From Rhodospirillaceae bacterium (GTDB lineage Bacteria; Pseudomonadota; Alphaproteobacteria; Rhodospirillales; Rhodospirillaceae), in assembly GCA_947476695.1 (NCBI GenBank), contig CANJRD010000008.1:1-64000 (forward strand): 64,000 nt of DNA, given 5' to 3'. The notes beneath the pieces are model-generated. The model saw nothing but the letters and a program-made list of their open reading frames with translations. It was not told the DNA's origin and did no database searches. Position 1 is the stretch's first letter, and every line of letters starts with the position of its first letter. The position numbers were made by a program, and so were the translations under genes. Shown one piece after another: positions 53,608 to 61,579 of the stretch.

Positions 53608-54083
53608 AGCGTCGCGGCCAGCGCCGCGAGTTGGTCGGCGCACCGGCCCCATCCCTCGTGGAAGCCCATCTTCTCATGGGCATCCCGGTCCTCCTTCGAC
53701 CAGTGGTGCGCGGTCGCGGTGTAGCGGGTTTTGCCGCCGCCCAGGTCATCGAACGTGATCGTGGCCACCATGAACGGCTTCTGCGACGGCACCCAGGCCG
53801 ACGTGAAGGCATCGGTGAACACCAGCTTCTCGTTCGGCACGACTTCCAGATAGACGCCGGCATTCGGCATTTCCTGCCCGTCAGGGGACTTCATGATGAT
53901 CAGGCTGGCTCCGCCGGCGCGCAGTTCGGTCTTCACGACAGGCGTCGTATAGGGCTTCGGCGCAAACCACTGCTTCATGAGCTCAGGCTCGGTCCAGCAG
54001 CGGTAAAGCTTCTCACGCGGCACATCGATGATCCGAGTGATGACCAGTTCGCGGTCCTCGGCCTGGGGGGCCGTCGCGTTCAT
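53604..54083 (-). CDS. SRPBCC (AHSA1/START-like) protein
   Basis: 159 residues. The Activator-of-Hsp90-like SRPBCC pattern is plain: LVITRIIDVPREKLYRCWTE, PELMKQWFAPKPYTTPVVKT, GVYLEVVPNEKLVFTDAF, and the C-terminal helix EKMGFHEGWGRCADQLAALA. These proteins have a hydrophobic cavity that binds lipids or small ligands. Cytosolic, monocistronic; no specific role can be inferred. Confidence 0.92.
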   Translation of the reverse strand: MNATAPQAEDRELVITRIIDVPREKLYRCWTEPELMKQWFAPKPYTTPVVKTELRAGGASLIIMKSPDGQEMPNAGVYLEVVPNEKLVFTDAFTSAWVPSQKPFMVATITFDDLGGGKTRYTATAHHWSKEDRDAHEKMGFHEGWGRCADQLAALAATL

Positions 54084-54181
54084 CGGGCGTTATCCTTTGG
54101 TCTTATCAAAGCATGTTCAAATGCCGGTCTCGCCTCAAGGACGAACCAGCCCCAGGCCCGCCGACGGCCCGCGCAATTTTT

Positions 54182-54865
54182 TTAAGACCCCGACCCGACG
54201 GCACTCGCGGCCATATTGACGCCCAGGGCCAGGAGCGATGTGTTGAAAAAGAACGCGATCAGGCCATGAACCAGCACGAGCCGGCGCATCGACTTGGTCC
54301 CGGTGGTCACGTCGGACACTTGCGCAGTCATGCCGATGACCATCGCGAAATAGACGAAGTCCCAATAGTCGGGCTGATCGGTCCCGGGGAAAACGATCAC
54401 CTTCGGATCGTTGTAGTACAGATGCGCATAGTGGAACGCGAAGACCGTGTGCACGAACAACCACGAGAGCAGCAGCGTGGCAACGCTGAGGATGATGACC
54501 TCGGGCCCCTCCTGCCGCGCCTGACCCAGATCGGCGACGATCGCCGTAACGGAGGCTGTGGCCGCGAACACCGTGACGAAGAAGATGAAGCCCGATCCCA
54601 GATCGAACGTCTCTGACCGCTGTCGCATGCTTTGGACGGTACCGATAACCGCCGTCCGAATGGCCAGTGCAAGGTAGAGCACCGCGCCACAGCACCACCC
54701 GATCAGGAACGCCTTCGATAGCCGCTCGGTCGCCGCAAGTCCGCCGGTCGCGACAATCGCGGTCAACAAACCGAGCGATAGCGCCGGCCGCGCCCGCACA
54801 TGGACGGAAAACCAGCCGCCAAAGCCTGTGGTTTCTTTCGTCGCCTTGCGTCGGGATGGGCTCAT
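54182..54865 (-). CDS. DUF1345 membrane protein
   Basis: 227 residues with about five to six spans (LSLGLLTAIVATGGLAATER, FIFFVTVFAATASVTAIVAD, LSVATLLLSWLFVHTVFAFH, WDFVYFAMVIGMTAQ). DUF1345 signature TVFAFHYAHLYYNDPK and DQPDYWDFVYFAMVIGMTAQ-VSDV are present. Integral inner-membrane protein of unknown function. Its stop is about 100 bp from the SRPBCC start, and it lies directly downstream of the ligase gene on the same strand (24 bp), so co-transcription is likely. Confidence 0.9.
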   Translation of the reverse strand: MSPSRRKATKETTGFGGWFSVHVRARPALSLGLLTAIVATGGLAATERLSKAFLIGWCCGAVLYLALAIRTAVIGTVQSMRQRSETFDLGSGFIFFVTVFAATASVTAIVADLGQARQEGPEVIILSVATLLLSWLFVHTVFAFHYAHLYYNDPKVIVFPGTDQPDYWDFVYFAMVIGMTAQVSDVTTGTKSMRRLVLVHGLIAFFFNTSLLALGVNMAASAVGSGS

Positions 54866-54889
54866 GGCGTCACGTTATCGAGAATTACG

Positions 54890-55924
54890 CTAACGCGCCA
54901 TGATCGCGCGCATCGTCTGCGACGGTCGCGCCGTCCGTGCGATCTGATCAAACGTACATTGCGCGGGTGCTTTGTCCGGGCGCCATCGCAACAGCCGCGT
55001 TCCATGGCGGAAGCGCTCGCCGGTGACGTGATCGTATTGCACCTCAACGACCAACTTCGGCTTAAGCGGTTCCCACTGACTGCTGCGGTCGGTCGACCAT
55101 CGGCTTGGCCCGCCGGGCGCGGACCCGGTGAAGCCCGGGCCGCCGCGCAGCTTCTCCAGCTTCGGCGTCAGTTGCTTGCGCTGTTCCGCCGTCAGACCGG
55201 ACGTGAAGCCGACATGATCCAGCTTGCCGTCTTCGTTATAGAGGCCGAGCAGCAATGACCCGACAACCTTGGCTCCGGTGGCATAGCGGTAGCCGCCGAC
55301 CACGCAGTCGGCGCTGCGCAGCCGCTTCACCTTCCGCATGGCGCGCTCGCCCATGCGATAGGGCTCATCGAGCCGCTTGGCGATGACCCCGTCGAGCGCG
55401 CCGCCACCGACGCCGGACAACCACTTCGCCGCTTCGGCCCGGCGATGGGTACAGGGGGATAATCGCAGGCCGGCGTTGCCCCGCACCATCTGCTTGAACA
55501 GCGCTTCAAGCGCCCGGCGGCGGTCTATCAACGGTCGCAAGGCGAGGTCGCCATCCTTCGGCACAGCCAGGGCGTCAAACAGGATGAAGATTGCGGGCGT
55601 CTCGTCCGCCAATTTGCGCACGCGGCTGGCCGCCGGATGGAGGCGCAGTTGCAACGCGTCGAAAGACAGCCCCTTGCCCACGGGGATGGCGAGTTCGCCG
55701 TCGATGATGAAAGGATCGGCCTTCACCGCCGCCAGCATTTCCACCACCTCAGGGAAATATCGCCCGAGCGGTTTGCCGGATTTGGAGATCAGCGTGACGG
55801 TCTTACCGCGACGGACGGCGATACAGCGAAAGCCGTCCCATTTCGGCTCATACTGCCATCCGGGACCGGAGGGCAGGTCGTCGACTTGGACCGATTCCAT
55901 AGGCCGGATGTTCGGCGTTCGCAT
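54890..55924 (-). CDS. ATP-dependent DNA ligase (LigD-ligase-domain / LigC type)
   Basis: 344 residues. Adenylation domain with motif I YEPKWDGFR (nucleophile Lys28), motif III FILFDALAV, motif IV GALDGVIAKRL and motif V ADCVVGGYRY, then an OB-fold with LVVEVQYDHVTGERFRHGTR (motif VI region). Size and sequence match stand-alone ligases related to the LigD ligase domain, used in non-homologous end joining or base-excision repair. No Ku or LigD polymerase/nuclease gene is nearby. Confidence 0.94.
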   Translation of the reverse strand: MRTPNIRPMESVQVDDLPSGPGWQYEPKWDGFRCIAVRRGKTVTLISKSGKPLGRYFPEVVEMLAAVKADPFIIDGELAIPVGKGLSFDALQLRLHPAASRVRKLADETPAIFILFDALAVPKDGDLALRPLIDRRRALEALFKQMVRGNAGLRLSPCTHRRAEAAKWLSGVGGGALDGVIAKRLDEPYRMGERAMRKVKRLRSADCVVGGYRYATGAKVVGSLLLGLYNEDGKLDHVGFTSGLTAEQRKQLTPKLEKLRGGPGFTGSAPGGPSRWSTDRSSQWEPLKPKLVVEVQYDHVTGERFRHGTRLLRWRPDKAPAQCTFDQIARTARPSQTMRAIMAR

Positions 55925-55997
55925 CTTGGCACCACGCGGTTAAGCATGGAGCGAACGCCGGCCGGCCCGGAATCGGTCCGTCGAACTTATCGGATCG

Positions 55998-56660
55998 CTA
56001 CTTCACCGCCGCCTTGGCCAGGGCGACTTCCTGCTTGAAGTCGATCTTGCCGCTTTCGGTCATCTTGGAAACGCCCGACAGCACTTTCTCATTCACCAGG
56101 AAGCCCGGCGTCACCGAGATCTTCAGCGCGCGCGCCAGCGTCATGTTCTGGATGATCTGGTTGGTGACTTCCGGCGTGTCCATGTCGCGCTTCAGGCGGT
56201 CCACATCCAGGCCGACCTGTTTGGCGAGCTGAAAGATATTCTCTTCCTTCAGCAGGCCTTTGAAGCCCATCAAGGCCTCATGATACGGCGTGTACTTGCC
56301 CTGCTTCACCGAGGCCAGCGCCGCCTTCGACGCGACGATCGATTCCGGGCTGAGGATCGGGAATTCCTTCACGACGATCTTCACGCTCGGGTCTTCCTTC
56401 ACCAGCGCTTCGAGCTTCGGCTGCACCGCTTTGCAGAACGAGCACTGGTAGTCGAAGAACTCCACGATCGCGACCTTGGCATTGGGATCGCCGATCACCG
56501 GCGAGGCCGGGTCGCTCATGATTTTGGTGATGTTAGCCTTCGCCGCTGCTTCCGCGCCGGGCTGAAGCGCCGCCAGGACGGGATCGTCCGCGGCCCCTAC
56601 GGGCGCCGCCGAAAGGGCCAACAGGAACAGGCTCACCCGCAGAATTGTGATCTTGGACAT
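55998..56660 (-). CDS. DsbA-family thiol:disulfide oxidoreductase
   Basis: 220 residues. A signal peptide (ILRVSLFLLALSAAPVGAAD) is followed by a thioredoxin fold with helical insertion: VAIVEFFDYQCSFCKAVQPK (Cys73-Ser-Phe-Cys76) and the cis-Pro loop LKISVTPGFLVNEKV. It resembles the DsbA/Com1/ScsC-like group in alphaproteobacteria that forms or isomerises disulfides in the periplasm. Relevance to the many cysteine-bearing exported proteins in this window is plausible but not shown. Confidence 0.93.
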   Translation of the reverse strand: MSKITILRVSLFLLALSAAPVGAADDPVLAALQPGAEAAAKANITKIMSDPASPVIGDPNAKVAIVEFFDYQCSFCKAVQPKLEALVKEDPSVKIVVKEFPILSPESIVASKAALASVKQGKYTPYHEALMGFKGLLKEENIFQLAKQVGLDVDRLKRDMDTPEVTNQIIQNMTLARALKISVTPGFLVNEKVLSGVSKMTESGKIDFKQEVALAKAAVK

Positions 56661-56829
56661 AACTGCCTCCCGCAGTATCGAATGGCCGAATATAGCCTGC
56701 GAACTGGGCCTTGGTTGATATTTTAAGACGAGCCCAGGGACTGGACCGTCTGTTTGCGGCCCCCCTTCAAATTCGCCAAGCGCGATTTTATATTTTCCGG
56801 CGTGGTTTTTTCATCGAACGGAGAACTCC

Positions 56830-57624
56830 ATGCCCACAACACTTACCCTATTGTCAGCCCTTCTGCTTCTTGGCGCCGCCCCTGGAAATGCCGCCGAGGG
56901 GCAGGCGCAGGCCGTGAAGGACTGCGCCGAATGCCCGGAACTGGTGATGGTGCCGGCCGGAAAGTTCAAAATGGGGTCGGAGGCCAAAGGCGCGCTGGCC
57001 AACGAAAAGCCGGTCCACGAGGTCACTTTCGCCAAGGGATTCGCGATTGGGAAATATGAGGTCACCTTCGCCGAATGGGACGCCTGCGTGGCCGATAAGG
57101 GCTGCACCCACAAACCGGGCGACCAGGGGTGGGGGCGCGGTAAACAACCGGTGACCAACATCGGCTATACCGACGCCCAGGAATACGTTTCCTGGCTGTC
57201 GAAGAAATCCGGCAAGACCTATCGGCTGCCGACGGAAGCCGAATGGGAATATGCCGCGCGCGGCGGTGCCACCACGGAGTACCCCTGGGGCGACGAGATC
57301 GGAAAAGGCAACGCCAACTGCGCCAAGTGCAACGATAAGGACGTCGACAAAAACGCGCCCGTTGGATCGTATAAGCCCAACGGTTTCGGCTTGTATGACG
57401 TCGTCGGTAACGTCGCCGAGTGGGTCGGCGACTGCTATGAATTCTTATACACCGACGCGCCGAAGGATGGCACCGCGCGCAGCAAGCCGAACTGCTCGAT
57501 GTACACCGTGCGCGGTGGCTCGTGGCATATCGAACCACGCGACACGCGGCTCGCCGCACGGCAGTGGTTCTATCCGTATAACCGCTTCGCGTATCTCGGC
57601 TTCCGCGTCGTCCGCGCCGAGTAG
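56830..57624 (+). CDS. Exported SUMF1/FGE-sulfatase-domain protein
   Basis: 264 residues. A signal peptide (LTLLSALLLLGAAPGNAAEG) precedes a full SUMF1 domain: CPELVMVPAGKFKMGSEAKG, HEVTFAKGFAIGKYEVTFAE, YRLPTEAEWEYAARGGATTE-YPWG, GLYDVVGNVAEWVGDCYE and the end TVRGGSWHIEPRDTRLAARQ. Canonical formylglycine-generating enzymes have two catalytic cysteines after GGSW; none occurs here, so sulfatase activation is unlikely. Non-FGE members include ergothioneine- and pyoverdine-type enzymes and structural proteins. Function unknown. Confidence 0.93.
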   Translation: MPTTLTLLSALLLLGAAPGNAAEGQAQAVKDCAECPELVMVPAGKFKMGSEAKGALANEKPVHEVTFAKGFAIGKYEVTFAEWDACVADKGCTHKPGDQGWGRGKQPVTNIGYTDAQEYVSWLSKKSGKTYRLPTEAEWEYAARGGATTEYPWGDEIGKGNANCAKCNDKDVDKNAPVGSYKPNGFGLYDVVGNVAEWVGDCYEFLYTDAPKDGTARSKPNCSMYTVRGGSWHIEPRDTRLAARQWFYPYNRFAYLGFRVVRAE

Positions 57625-57631
57625 GAAACCC

Positions 57632-57677
57632 ACGTACAAAAAGCCCTCGCAGGCGATCGCGAGGGCTTTTTCGTACG
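57632..57677. terminator. Bidirectional terminator between SUMF1 and modA genes
   Basis: AAAAAGCCCTCGC with its perfect complement around AGGCGATC, with ACGTAC/GTACGT flanks; it serves two convergent genes. Confidence 0.92.
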
Positions 57678-57690
57678 TTTGATCAGGCGA

Positions 57691-58464
57691 CTATTTCACC
57701 AAGAAGCCGAACTTCCGAAAGATCGCCTTCGCGGCCTCGCCCTGCATGAAGGCCTGGAACGCCCTGGCATCGGCATCGTCGTGCTTCACAAGCAAGGCCA
57801 TCGGATAGCTGATAGGCGGATGGCTGTCGTCCGGGAACGTACCGACGATCTTGGTTTTGGGCGCGAGCGCCGCATCGGTCGCATAGACGATGCCGGCGGA
57901 CGCCTCCGCGCGTTCGACGAACGCGAGCGCGGAGCGCACGCTGTCGGCGCGTATGACCTTGGCCTCGACATCCTTCCAGACGCCCAGCTTCTCGAGCGCG
58001 GCCTTTGCGTATCTGCCGGCGGGCACGGAGTCCGGATCGGCGAGCGAGAGCCTGCCGTCGCCTAGCGCATTCGCGAGCGGGAAGTTGAGCCCAATGGTGA
58101 CATCGAGGGGCTTCGTCTCGGGCCGGATGAGCACGAGCGTGTTGGCCAGCAGGGAAGCGCGCGTCGACGGCACAATCAGGTTCTTTTGCGCCAGATAGTC
58201 CATCCACGCCTCGTCGGCGGAGACGAACATCGCCGCCGGCGCACCGCTCTCGATCTGGCGCGCAAGCGCCGAACTGGCGGCAAACGAGAAGACGGGCTTG
58301 GGCTTCCCGGCGGCGGCGTAAGCGTCACCGACCGCCGTGAGCGTCTCGGCGAGGCTGGCGGCCGCGAACACGAGCACTTGCTGCCGATCGGCGGCACGAG
58401 CGGGTGTCGCGCAGGCGGCACAAGCGGCCAGCAGCAGGATCGCGCAACCGCGGAACACAGCCAT
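57691..58464 (-). CDS. modA: Molybdate ABC transporter substrate-binding protein
   Basis: 257 residues. A signal peptide (GCAILLLAACAACATPARAA) is followed by the ModA pattern: VLVFAAASLAETLTAVGDAY, FSFAASSALARQIESGAPAA, MFVSADEAWMDYL, and AGIVYATDAALAPKTKIVGT near the end. It binds molybdate or tungstate in the periplasm for import. No modB or modC lies next to it, so the permease genes must be elsewhere. A ModE-like palindrome 34 bp upstream of the start suggests repression by molybdate. Confidence 0.95.
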   Translation of the reverse strand: MAVFRGCAILLLAACAACATPARAADRQQVLVFAAASLAETLTAVGDAYAAAGKPKPVFSFAASSALARQIESGAPAAMFVSADEAWMDYLAQKNLIVPSTRASLLANTLVLIRPETKPLDVTIGLNFPLANALGDGRLSLADPDSVPAGRYAKAALEKLGVWKDVEAKVIRADSVRSALAFVERAEASAGIVYATDAALAPKTKIVGTFPDDSHPPISYPMALLVKHDDADARAFQAFMQGEAAKAIFRKFGFLVK

Positions 58465-58497
58465 GGAAAGACTCCCTCGGTCCTCAGGCGGCCTCTG

Positions 58498-58525
58498 ATC
58501 GATATATCTGATGGAACATAACGAT
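58498..58525 (-). promoter_or_regulatory. ModE-like operator upstream of modA
   Basis: Half-sites ATCGATATATC and AACATAACGAT are separated by six bases. The ends ATCG...CGAT and the TATAT / ATAACG cores match the ModE operator of Escherichia coli as recalled, in both half-site sequence and spacing. The site is 34 bp upstream of the modA start, where a repressor would block transcription. Confidence 0.65.
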
Positions 58526-58549
58526 GTCTACGGCGGCCGCCCAAAAGCA

Positions 58550-58583
58550 ATGCGGCGCTGCGACCGAGGTCACAACGCCGCAT
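58550..58583 (-). terminator. Probable terminator of the RcnB/glycine-zipper gene
   Basis: Perfect ATGCGGCG / CGCCGCAT stem with an 18-base loop, followed on the minus strand by TTGCTTTT. Confidence 0.55.
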
Positions 58584-58614
58584 GGGAGGCTGAGACGCGC
58601 TTTAGGCGTCGTCG

Positions 58615-59481
58615 CTAGTCGATGATGACCCAGGTGCCGTTGGGCTGCTGGCAGGCACGCCCATTGACCTCTTCCGGTCGGCCATCGATGAAGACTTCCT
58701 GCGAGTAGACGCTGTAGCGGAAGTTATCCTCGTCCTTGTAGTAGTCGATGACTTTAAAGTTTCCGCGATGGTTATTCTCCGGATTGCGCCATTCGTAAGT
58801 GGCGCCCGCCCTGCCGGCGTTGAAGCCCTCCATCTGCGTCCGATAGACGTAGCTGCGGTCATTACAGTCCAGCTTGTGGGTCAACGCTGCGCCGAGCGCG
58901 CCGCCCGCGACCACGCCGGCAACCGTTGCGCCGCCGCTGTTGCGGCCGCCGACCGCATTGCCGAACAGACCGCCGATGATGGCGCCAATGGCGACACCCG
59001 CCGGATCGACCTTGTCCTTGCACTGACGATAGGTCGGATCGTCGGCCATGCTGTAGGTGCGCGAGTAGCGGGCACGCCAGGCCGCATCGCGATCCATCGT
59101 CGGCGGTGCCGGTGGACGCGGCACATAGACCGGCCGCGGCGGTGGCGGCGGCGGCGCGTAGATGGGCACCACGGTGTCGATCAACCAGCCCTTACCAACC
59201 AGCACGTAGTCGGCATCGATCCGCATCCAGCGATAGCCGCGCGGCGGCGGACGCAGGCGCTCCCGACGCCAATCGGCGAATTCGTAGCGCTTGCCGCGGA
59301 ATTCCGGCGGCAGGCGATCGCCGCGCTCCCAGCGGGGGCCACGGTCGCGATCTCGATCAAGACCTCGGTCGTCGCGGTCGCGACGGTCATAGCCGCGATC
59401 GTCGTTACGGCCAGGTTGGGCAAAGGCCGGTGCGCTCACCGCGAGGGTTGTCGCCATAAGGGCCAAAACGTGCAGTTTCAT
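58615..59481 (-). CDS. Exported RcnB-domain plus glycine-zipper protein
   Basis: 288 residues. A signal peptide (LHVLALMATTLAVSAPAFA-QP) is followed by a charged Asp/Arg stretch. The RcnB-like unit has RGDRLPPEFRGKRYEFADWR and GYRWMRIDADYVLVGKGWLI. After a Pro-rich linker comes a glycine zipper (GVAIGAIIGGLFGNAVGG, GVVAGGALGAALTH) like that of 17-kDa surface antigens, and a C-terminal YSVYSQEVFIDGRPEEVNGR module. The glycine zipper suggests outer-membrane association. Function unknown; RcnB itself affects nickel/cobalt tolerance in E. coli. Confidence 0.85.
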   Translation of the reverse strand: MKLHVLALMATTLAVSAPAFAQPGRNDDRGYDRRDRDDRGLDRDRDRGPRWERGDRLPPEFRGKRYEFADWRRERLRPPPRGYRWMRIDADYVLVGKGWLIDTVVPIYAPPPPPPRPVYVPRPPAPPTMDRDAAWRARYSRTYSMADDPTYRQCKDKVDPAGVAIGAIIGGLFGNAVGGRNSGGATVAGVVAGGALGAALTHKLDCNDRSYVYRTQMEGFNAGRAGATYEWRNPENNHRGNFKVIDYYKDEDNFRYSVYSQEVFIDGRPEEVNGRACQQPNGTWVIID

Positions 59482-59560
59482 TCATTCACTCCTGACTGGA
59501 ATTCCCAGCCCTTACACAACGCTGCACCTCACAGTCCGTTCCGCCGCTCAGTTGTATTTT

Positions 59561-59600
59561 CGAAAAGAAAAACGCCCCGCGCTATTGGCGCGGGGCGTTT
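59561..59600 (-). terminator. Terminator on the HU strand
   Basis: AAACGCCCCGCGC with its perfect complement around TATTG, followed on the minus strand by TTTTTCTTTTC. It is 218 bp beyond the HU stop, a long 3' region. Confidence 0.8.
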
Positions 59601-59817
59601 CCTCGTAGCCGGTGGCCTTTGCGGCGCATGATCCCTGGCCGGGACCACCGCGAGCCGTCCGAAGCAGCATCCACACAGGCAGGAGAACCTGCCCGGGATC
59701 GACCCTGTTGCCGCCTCGATAGCGCGTGCCGCAAACGTTAAGCGTCTGTGCGGAAATCGTCACGCTGCCGGGAACGATCGTCTGCCCCCGGCCGGAGCTC
59801 AGCCCCCAGAAACCGTC
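59601..59817. other. Region between HU and its terminator, open in the HU frame
   Basis: After the HU TAA the same minus-strand frame stays open for 90 codons with GC-rich third positions (TISAQTLNVCGTRYRGGNRV, VWMLLRTARGGPGQGSCAAK). No start with a binding site or known domain is seen, and the frame runs through the terminator. It may be a gene fragment or chance. Confidence 0.3.
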
Positions 59818-60120
59818 TTAGACGGCTTCCTTCAGTTCCTTGGCGGCGCGGAAGGCAACCTTCTTGCTCGCCTTGATCTTGATGGCTTCGCCGGTCGCCG
59901 GGTTGCGGCCCATGCGGGCGGCGCGCTTGCGAACCTGCAGGATGCCGAGGCCGCCGATGCGGATCTTGTCGCCCTTCTTGAGGTGCTTGGTCAGGAGCCC
60001 GACGAGGTCGGTCAGCATTTCGACCGACTTCTTCTTCGGCAGCTCATGGCTGTCCGCCAGGTTGGCGGCGAGGTGCTTCAGGGTGACGACGTTCTGCTTT
60101 GCAGCAGCTTTGGTGGCCAT
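59818..60120 (-). CDS. HU-family DNA-binding protein
   Basis: 100 residues from the ATG at 60120, which has GGAGAG upstream; a longer frame upstream is unsupported. The HU/IHF fold is visible: LKHLAANLADSHELPKKKSV, EMLTDLVGLLTKHLKKGDKI, then the beta-arm region IGGLGILQVRKRAARMGRNP-ATGEAI and KKVAFRAAKELKEAV. It bends and compacts DNA. The N-terminal ATKAAAKQ extension is common in alphaproteobacterial paralogues. Confidence 0.96.
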   Translation of the reverse strand: MATKAAAKQNVVTLKHLAANLADSHELPKKKSVEMLTDLVGLLTKHLKKGDKIRIGGLGILQVRKRAARMGRNPATGEAIKIKASKKVAFRAAKELKEAV

Positions 60121-60609
60121 TTCCACTCTCCACGATTGTTCGTTCGCGACGGTGCGCGCTCGATGAACGCGCTTCCCGTTGCCCGCGAAGAAAAACACAA
60201 CAGGTAGTCGTGCGCAATACTCGACACGCTAAAAGAAGGCTGTTTGCACGGGTTTCTGTGGATAACTCATGCAAAAATGCCTCTGGCGCAGGCGTTTCTG
60301 ACCTGTGCGTCTTGTCAAGGTGCGCACAAAGCCCTTCACACGATCGTTTTCGCGGACTCATCGCACAGGAGTCGCGCGCACATTCACCCATGTCGCGCTC
60401 GGTTAGTGAGACCCGAACAGGTCGTCCGACGCCACAGCTTTGCGCAGGGCTTTGCGGCTATAAGGCGCCCCGCCTCTCCTTCTTTAAAGCGCGCACCCAC
60501 GGCCAGGGACATGCAGGGTTCGCGGAAGTCTTTGAATATGGTAGTTACTTAGCCACGTCATGGGTGGGGGGAGGCTCCTTATGAAGAGGTTTCAGGCGGA
60601 GCCGACGAC
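60121..60609. other. Intergenic region upstream of HU and ispH
   Basis: About 490 bp that must carry the HU promoter (minus) and the ispH promoter (plus). A single perfect DnaA-box 9-mer (TGTGGATAA, 60257-60265) occurs, which is within chance expectation. No gene or RNA recognised. Confidence 0.4.
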
Positions 60610-61557
60610 ATGCATATGAAGGTGCTCCTGGCACAGCCGCGCGGTTTCTGCGCGGGTGTGGTGAGGGCGGTGGACATCGTAGAACTGGCCCTCAAGCGCT
60701 ATGGCGCGCCGGTCTACGTGCGCCATGAGATCGTCCATAATAAGCGGGTGGTCGAAGATCTCCGGGCCAAAGGCGCGGTGTTCGTGGACGAGATCGACGA
60801 TATCCCGGCCGGCGCGATCACCATTTTTTCAGCCCACGGCGTGTCACGCACGGTCGAGAACGGTGCCGGGGGGCGCGGCCTTGAGGTCATTGACGCCACC
60901 TGCCCGCTGGTCAGCCGCGTTCACACCGAGGGTCAGCGCTATGCCGCGGCGGGGTATGAAGTCGTCCTGATCGGCCACGCCGGTCATGCCGAGGTGATCG
61001 GCACGCTGGGCCAGATCGACGGCCGCGTGCACCTGGTTGGCTCGGTAACAGATGTGGACACGTTGCAGGTCAACGACCCCGAGAAGCTTGCCTACGTCAC
61101 CCAGACCACCCTCTCGGTGGACGATACCCGCGAGATCATTCTGGCGTTGCAAAAGCGCTTCCCGGCCATCCATGGCCCGGACGTGAAGGACATCTGCTAC
61201 GCCACCCAGAACCGCCAGCAGGCCGTGCGCGAACTGGCCCAGCAGGCCGACGTGCTTTTGGTGCTCGGGGCCAAGAACAGCTCGAATTCCAATCGCTTGA
61301 AGGAAATCGGCGACGAGATGGCCATTCCGAGCTATCTGATCGACGACGCCGACGGGTTGCAGCCGGAATGGCTCCATGGCAAGCAGGTCGTCGGCATCAC
61401 CGCCGGCGCTTCCGCGCCTGAGGCACTGGTCGATGAATTGATTGCCCGCCTGCGTACCTTGGGCGAAATAAAGATCGAGCGCCTGAACGGCGTGACCGAG
61501 AACATCCACTTCAAGCTGCCGCCGCAGCTGCGCACCCTTGCCGCCGGCGCCGCCTGA
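60610..61557 (+). CDS. ispH: 4-hydroxy-3-methylbut-2-enyl diphosphate reductase
   Basis: 315 residues, the usual length. It is the last enzyme of the MEP pathway, making IPP and DMAPP in the cytosol with a [4Fe-4S] cluster. The three cluster cysteines are in [10 protein letters not shown] (Cys14), [12 protein letters not shown] and [10 protein letters not shown]. Other landmarks are [20 protein letters not shown], and [11 protein letters not shown]. The start at 60610 has GGAG ten bases upstream; the ATG at 60616 is also possible. It precedes hpnH by 22 bp, so isoprenoid precursor supply and hopanoid synthesis share a transcript. Confidence 0.97.
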   Translation: MHMKVLLAQPRGFCAGVVRAVDIVELALKRYGAPVYVRHEIVHNKRVVEDLRAKGAVFVDEIDDIPAGAITIFSAHGVSRTVENGAGGRGLEVIDATCPLVSRVHTEGQRYAAAGYEVVLIGHAGHAEVIGTLGQIDGRVHLVGSVTDVDTLQVNDPEKLAYVTQTTLSVDDTREIILALQKRFPAIHGPDVKDICYATQNRQQAVRELAQQADVLLVLGAKNSSNSNRLKEIGDEMAIPSYLIDDADGLQPEWLHGKQVVGITAGASAPEALVDELIARLRTLGEIKIERLNGVTENIHFKLPPQLRTLAAGAA

Positions 61558-61579
61558 AGCCTAACGAAAGAATACGACT

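Noticed and set aside
60257-60265. Perfect DnaA-box 9-mer TGTGGATAA (another at 14086-14094) as a possible replication origin
   Set aside because: Single isolated copies; about half a perfect match per 64 kb is expected by chance, and no cluster, AT-rich unwinding element or dnaA/hemE-type neighbours are present.
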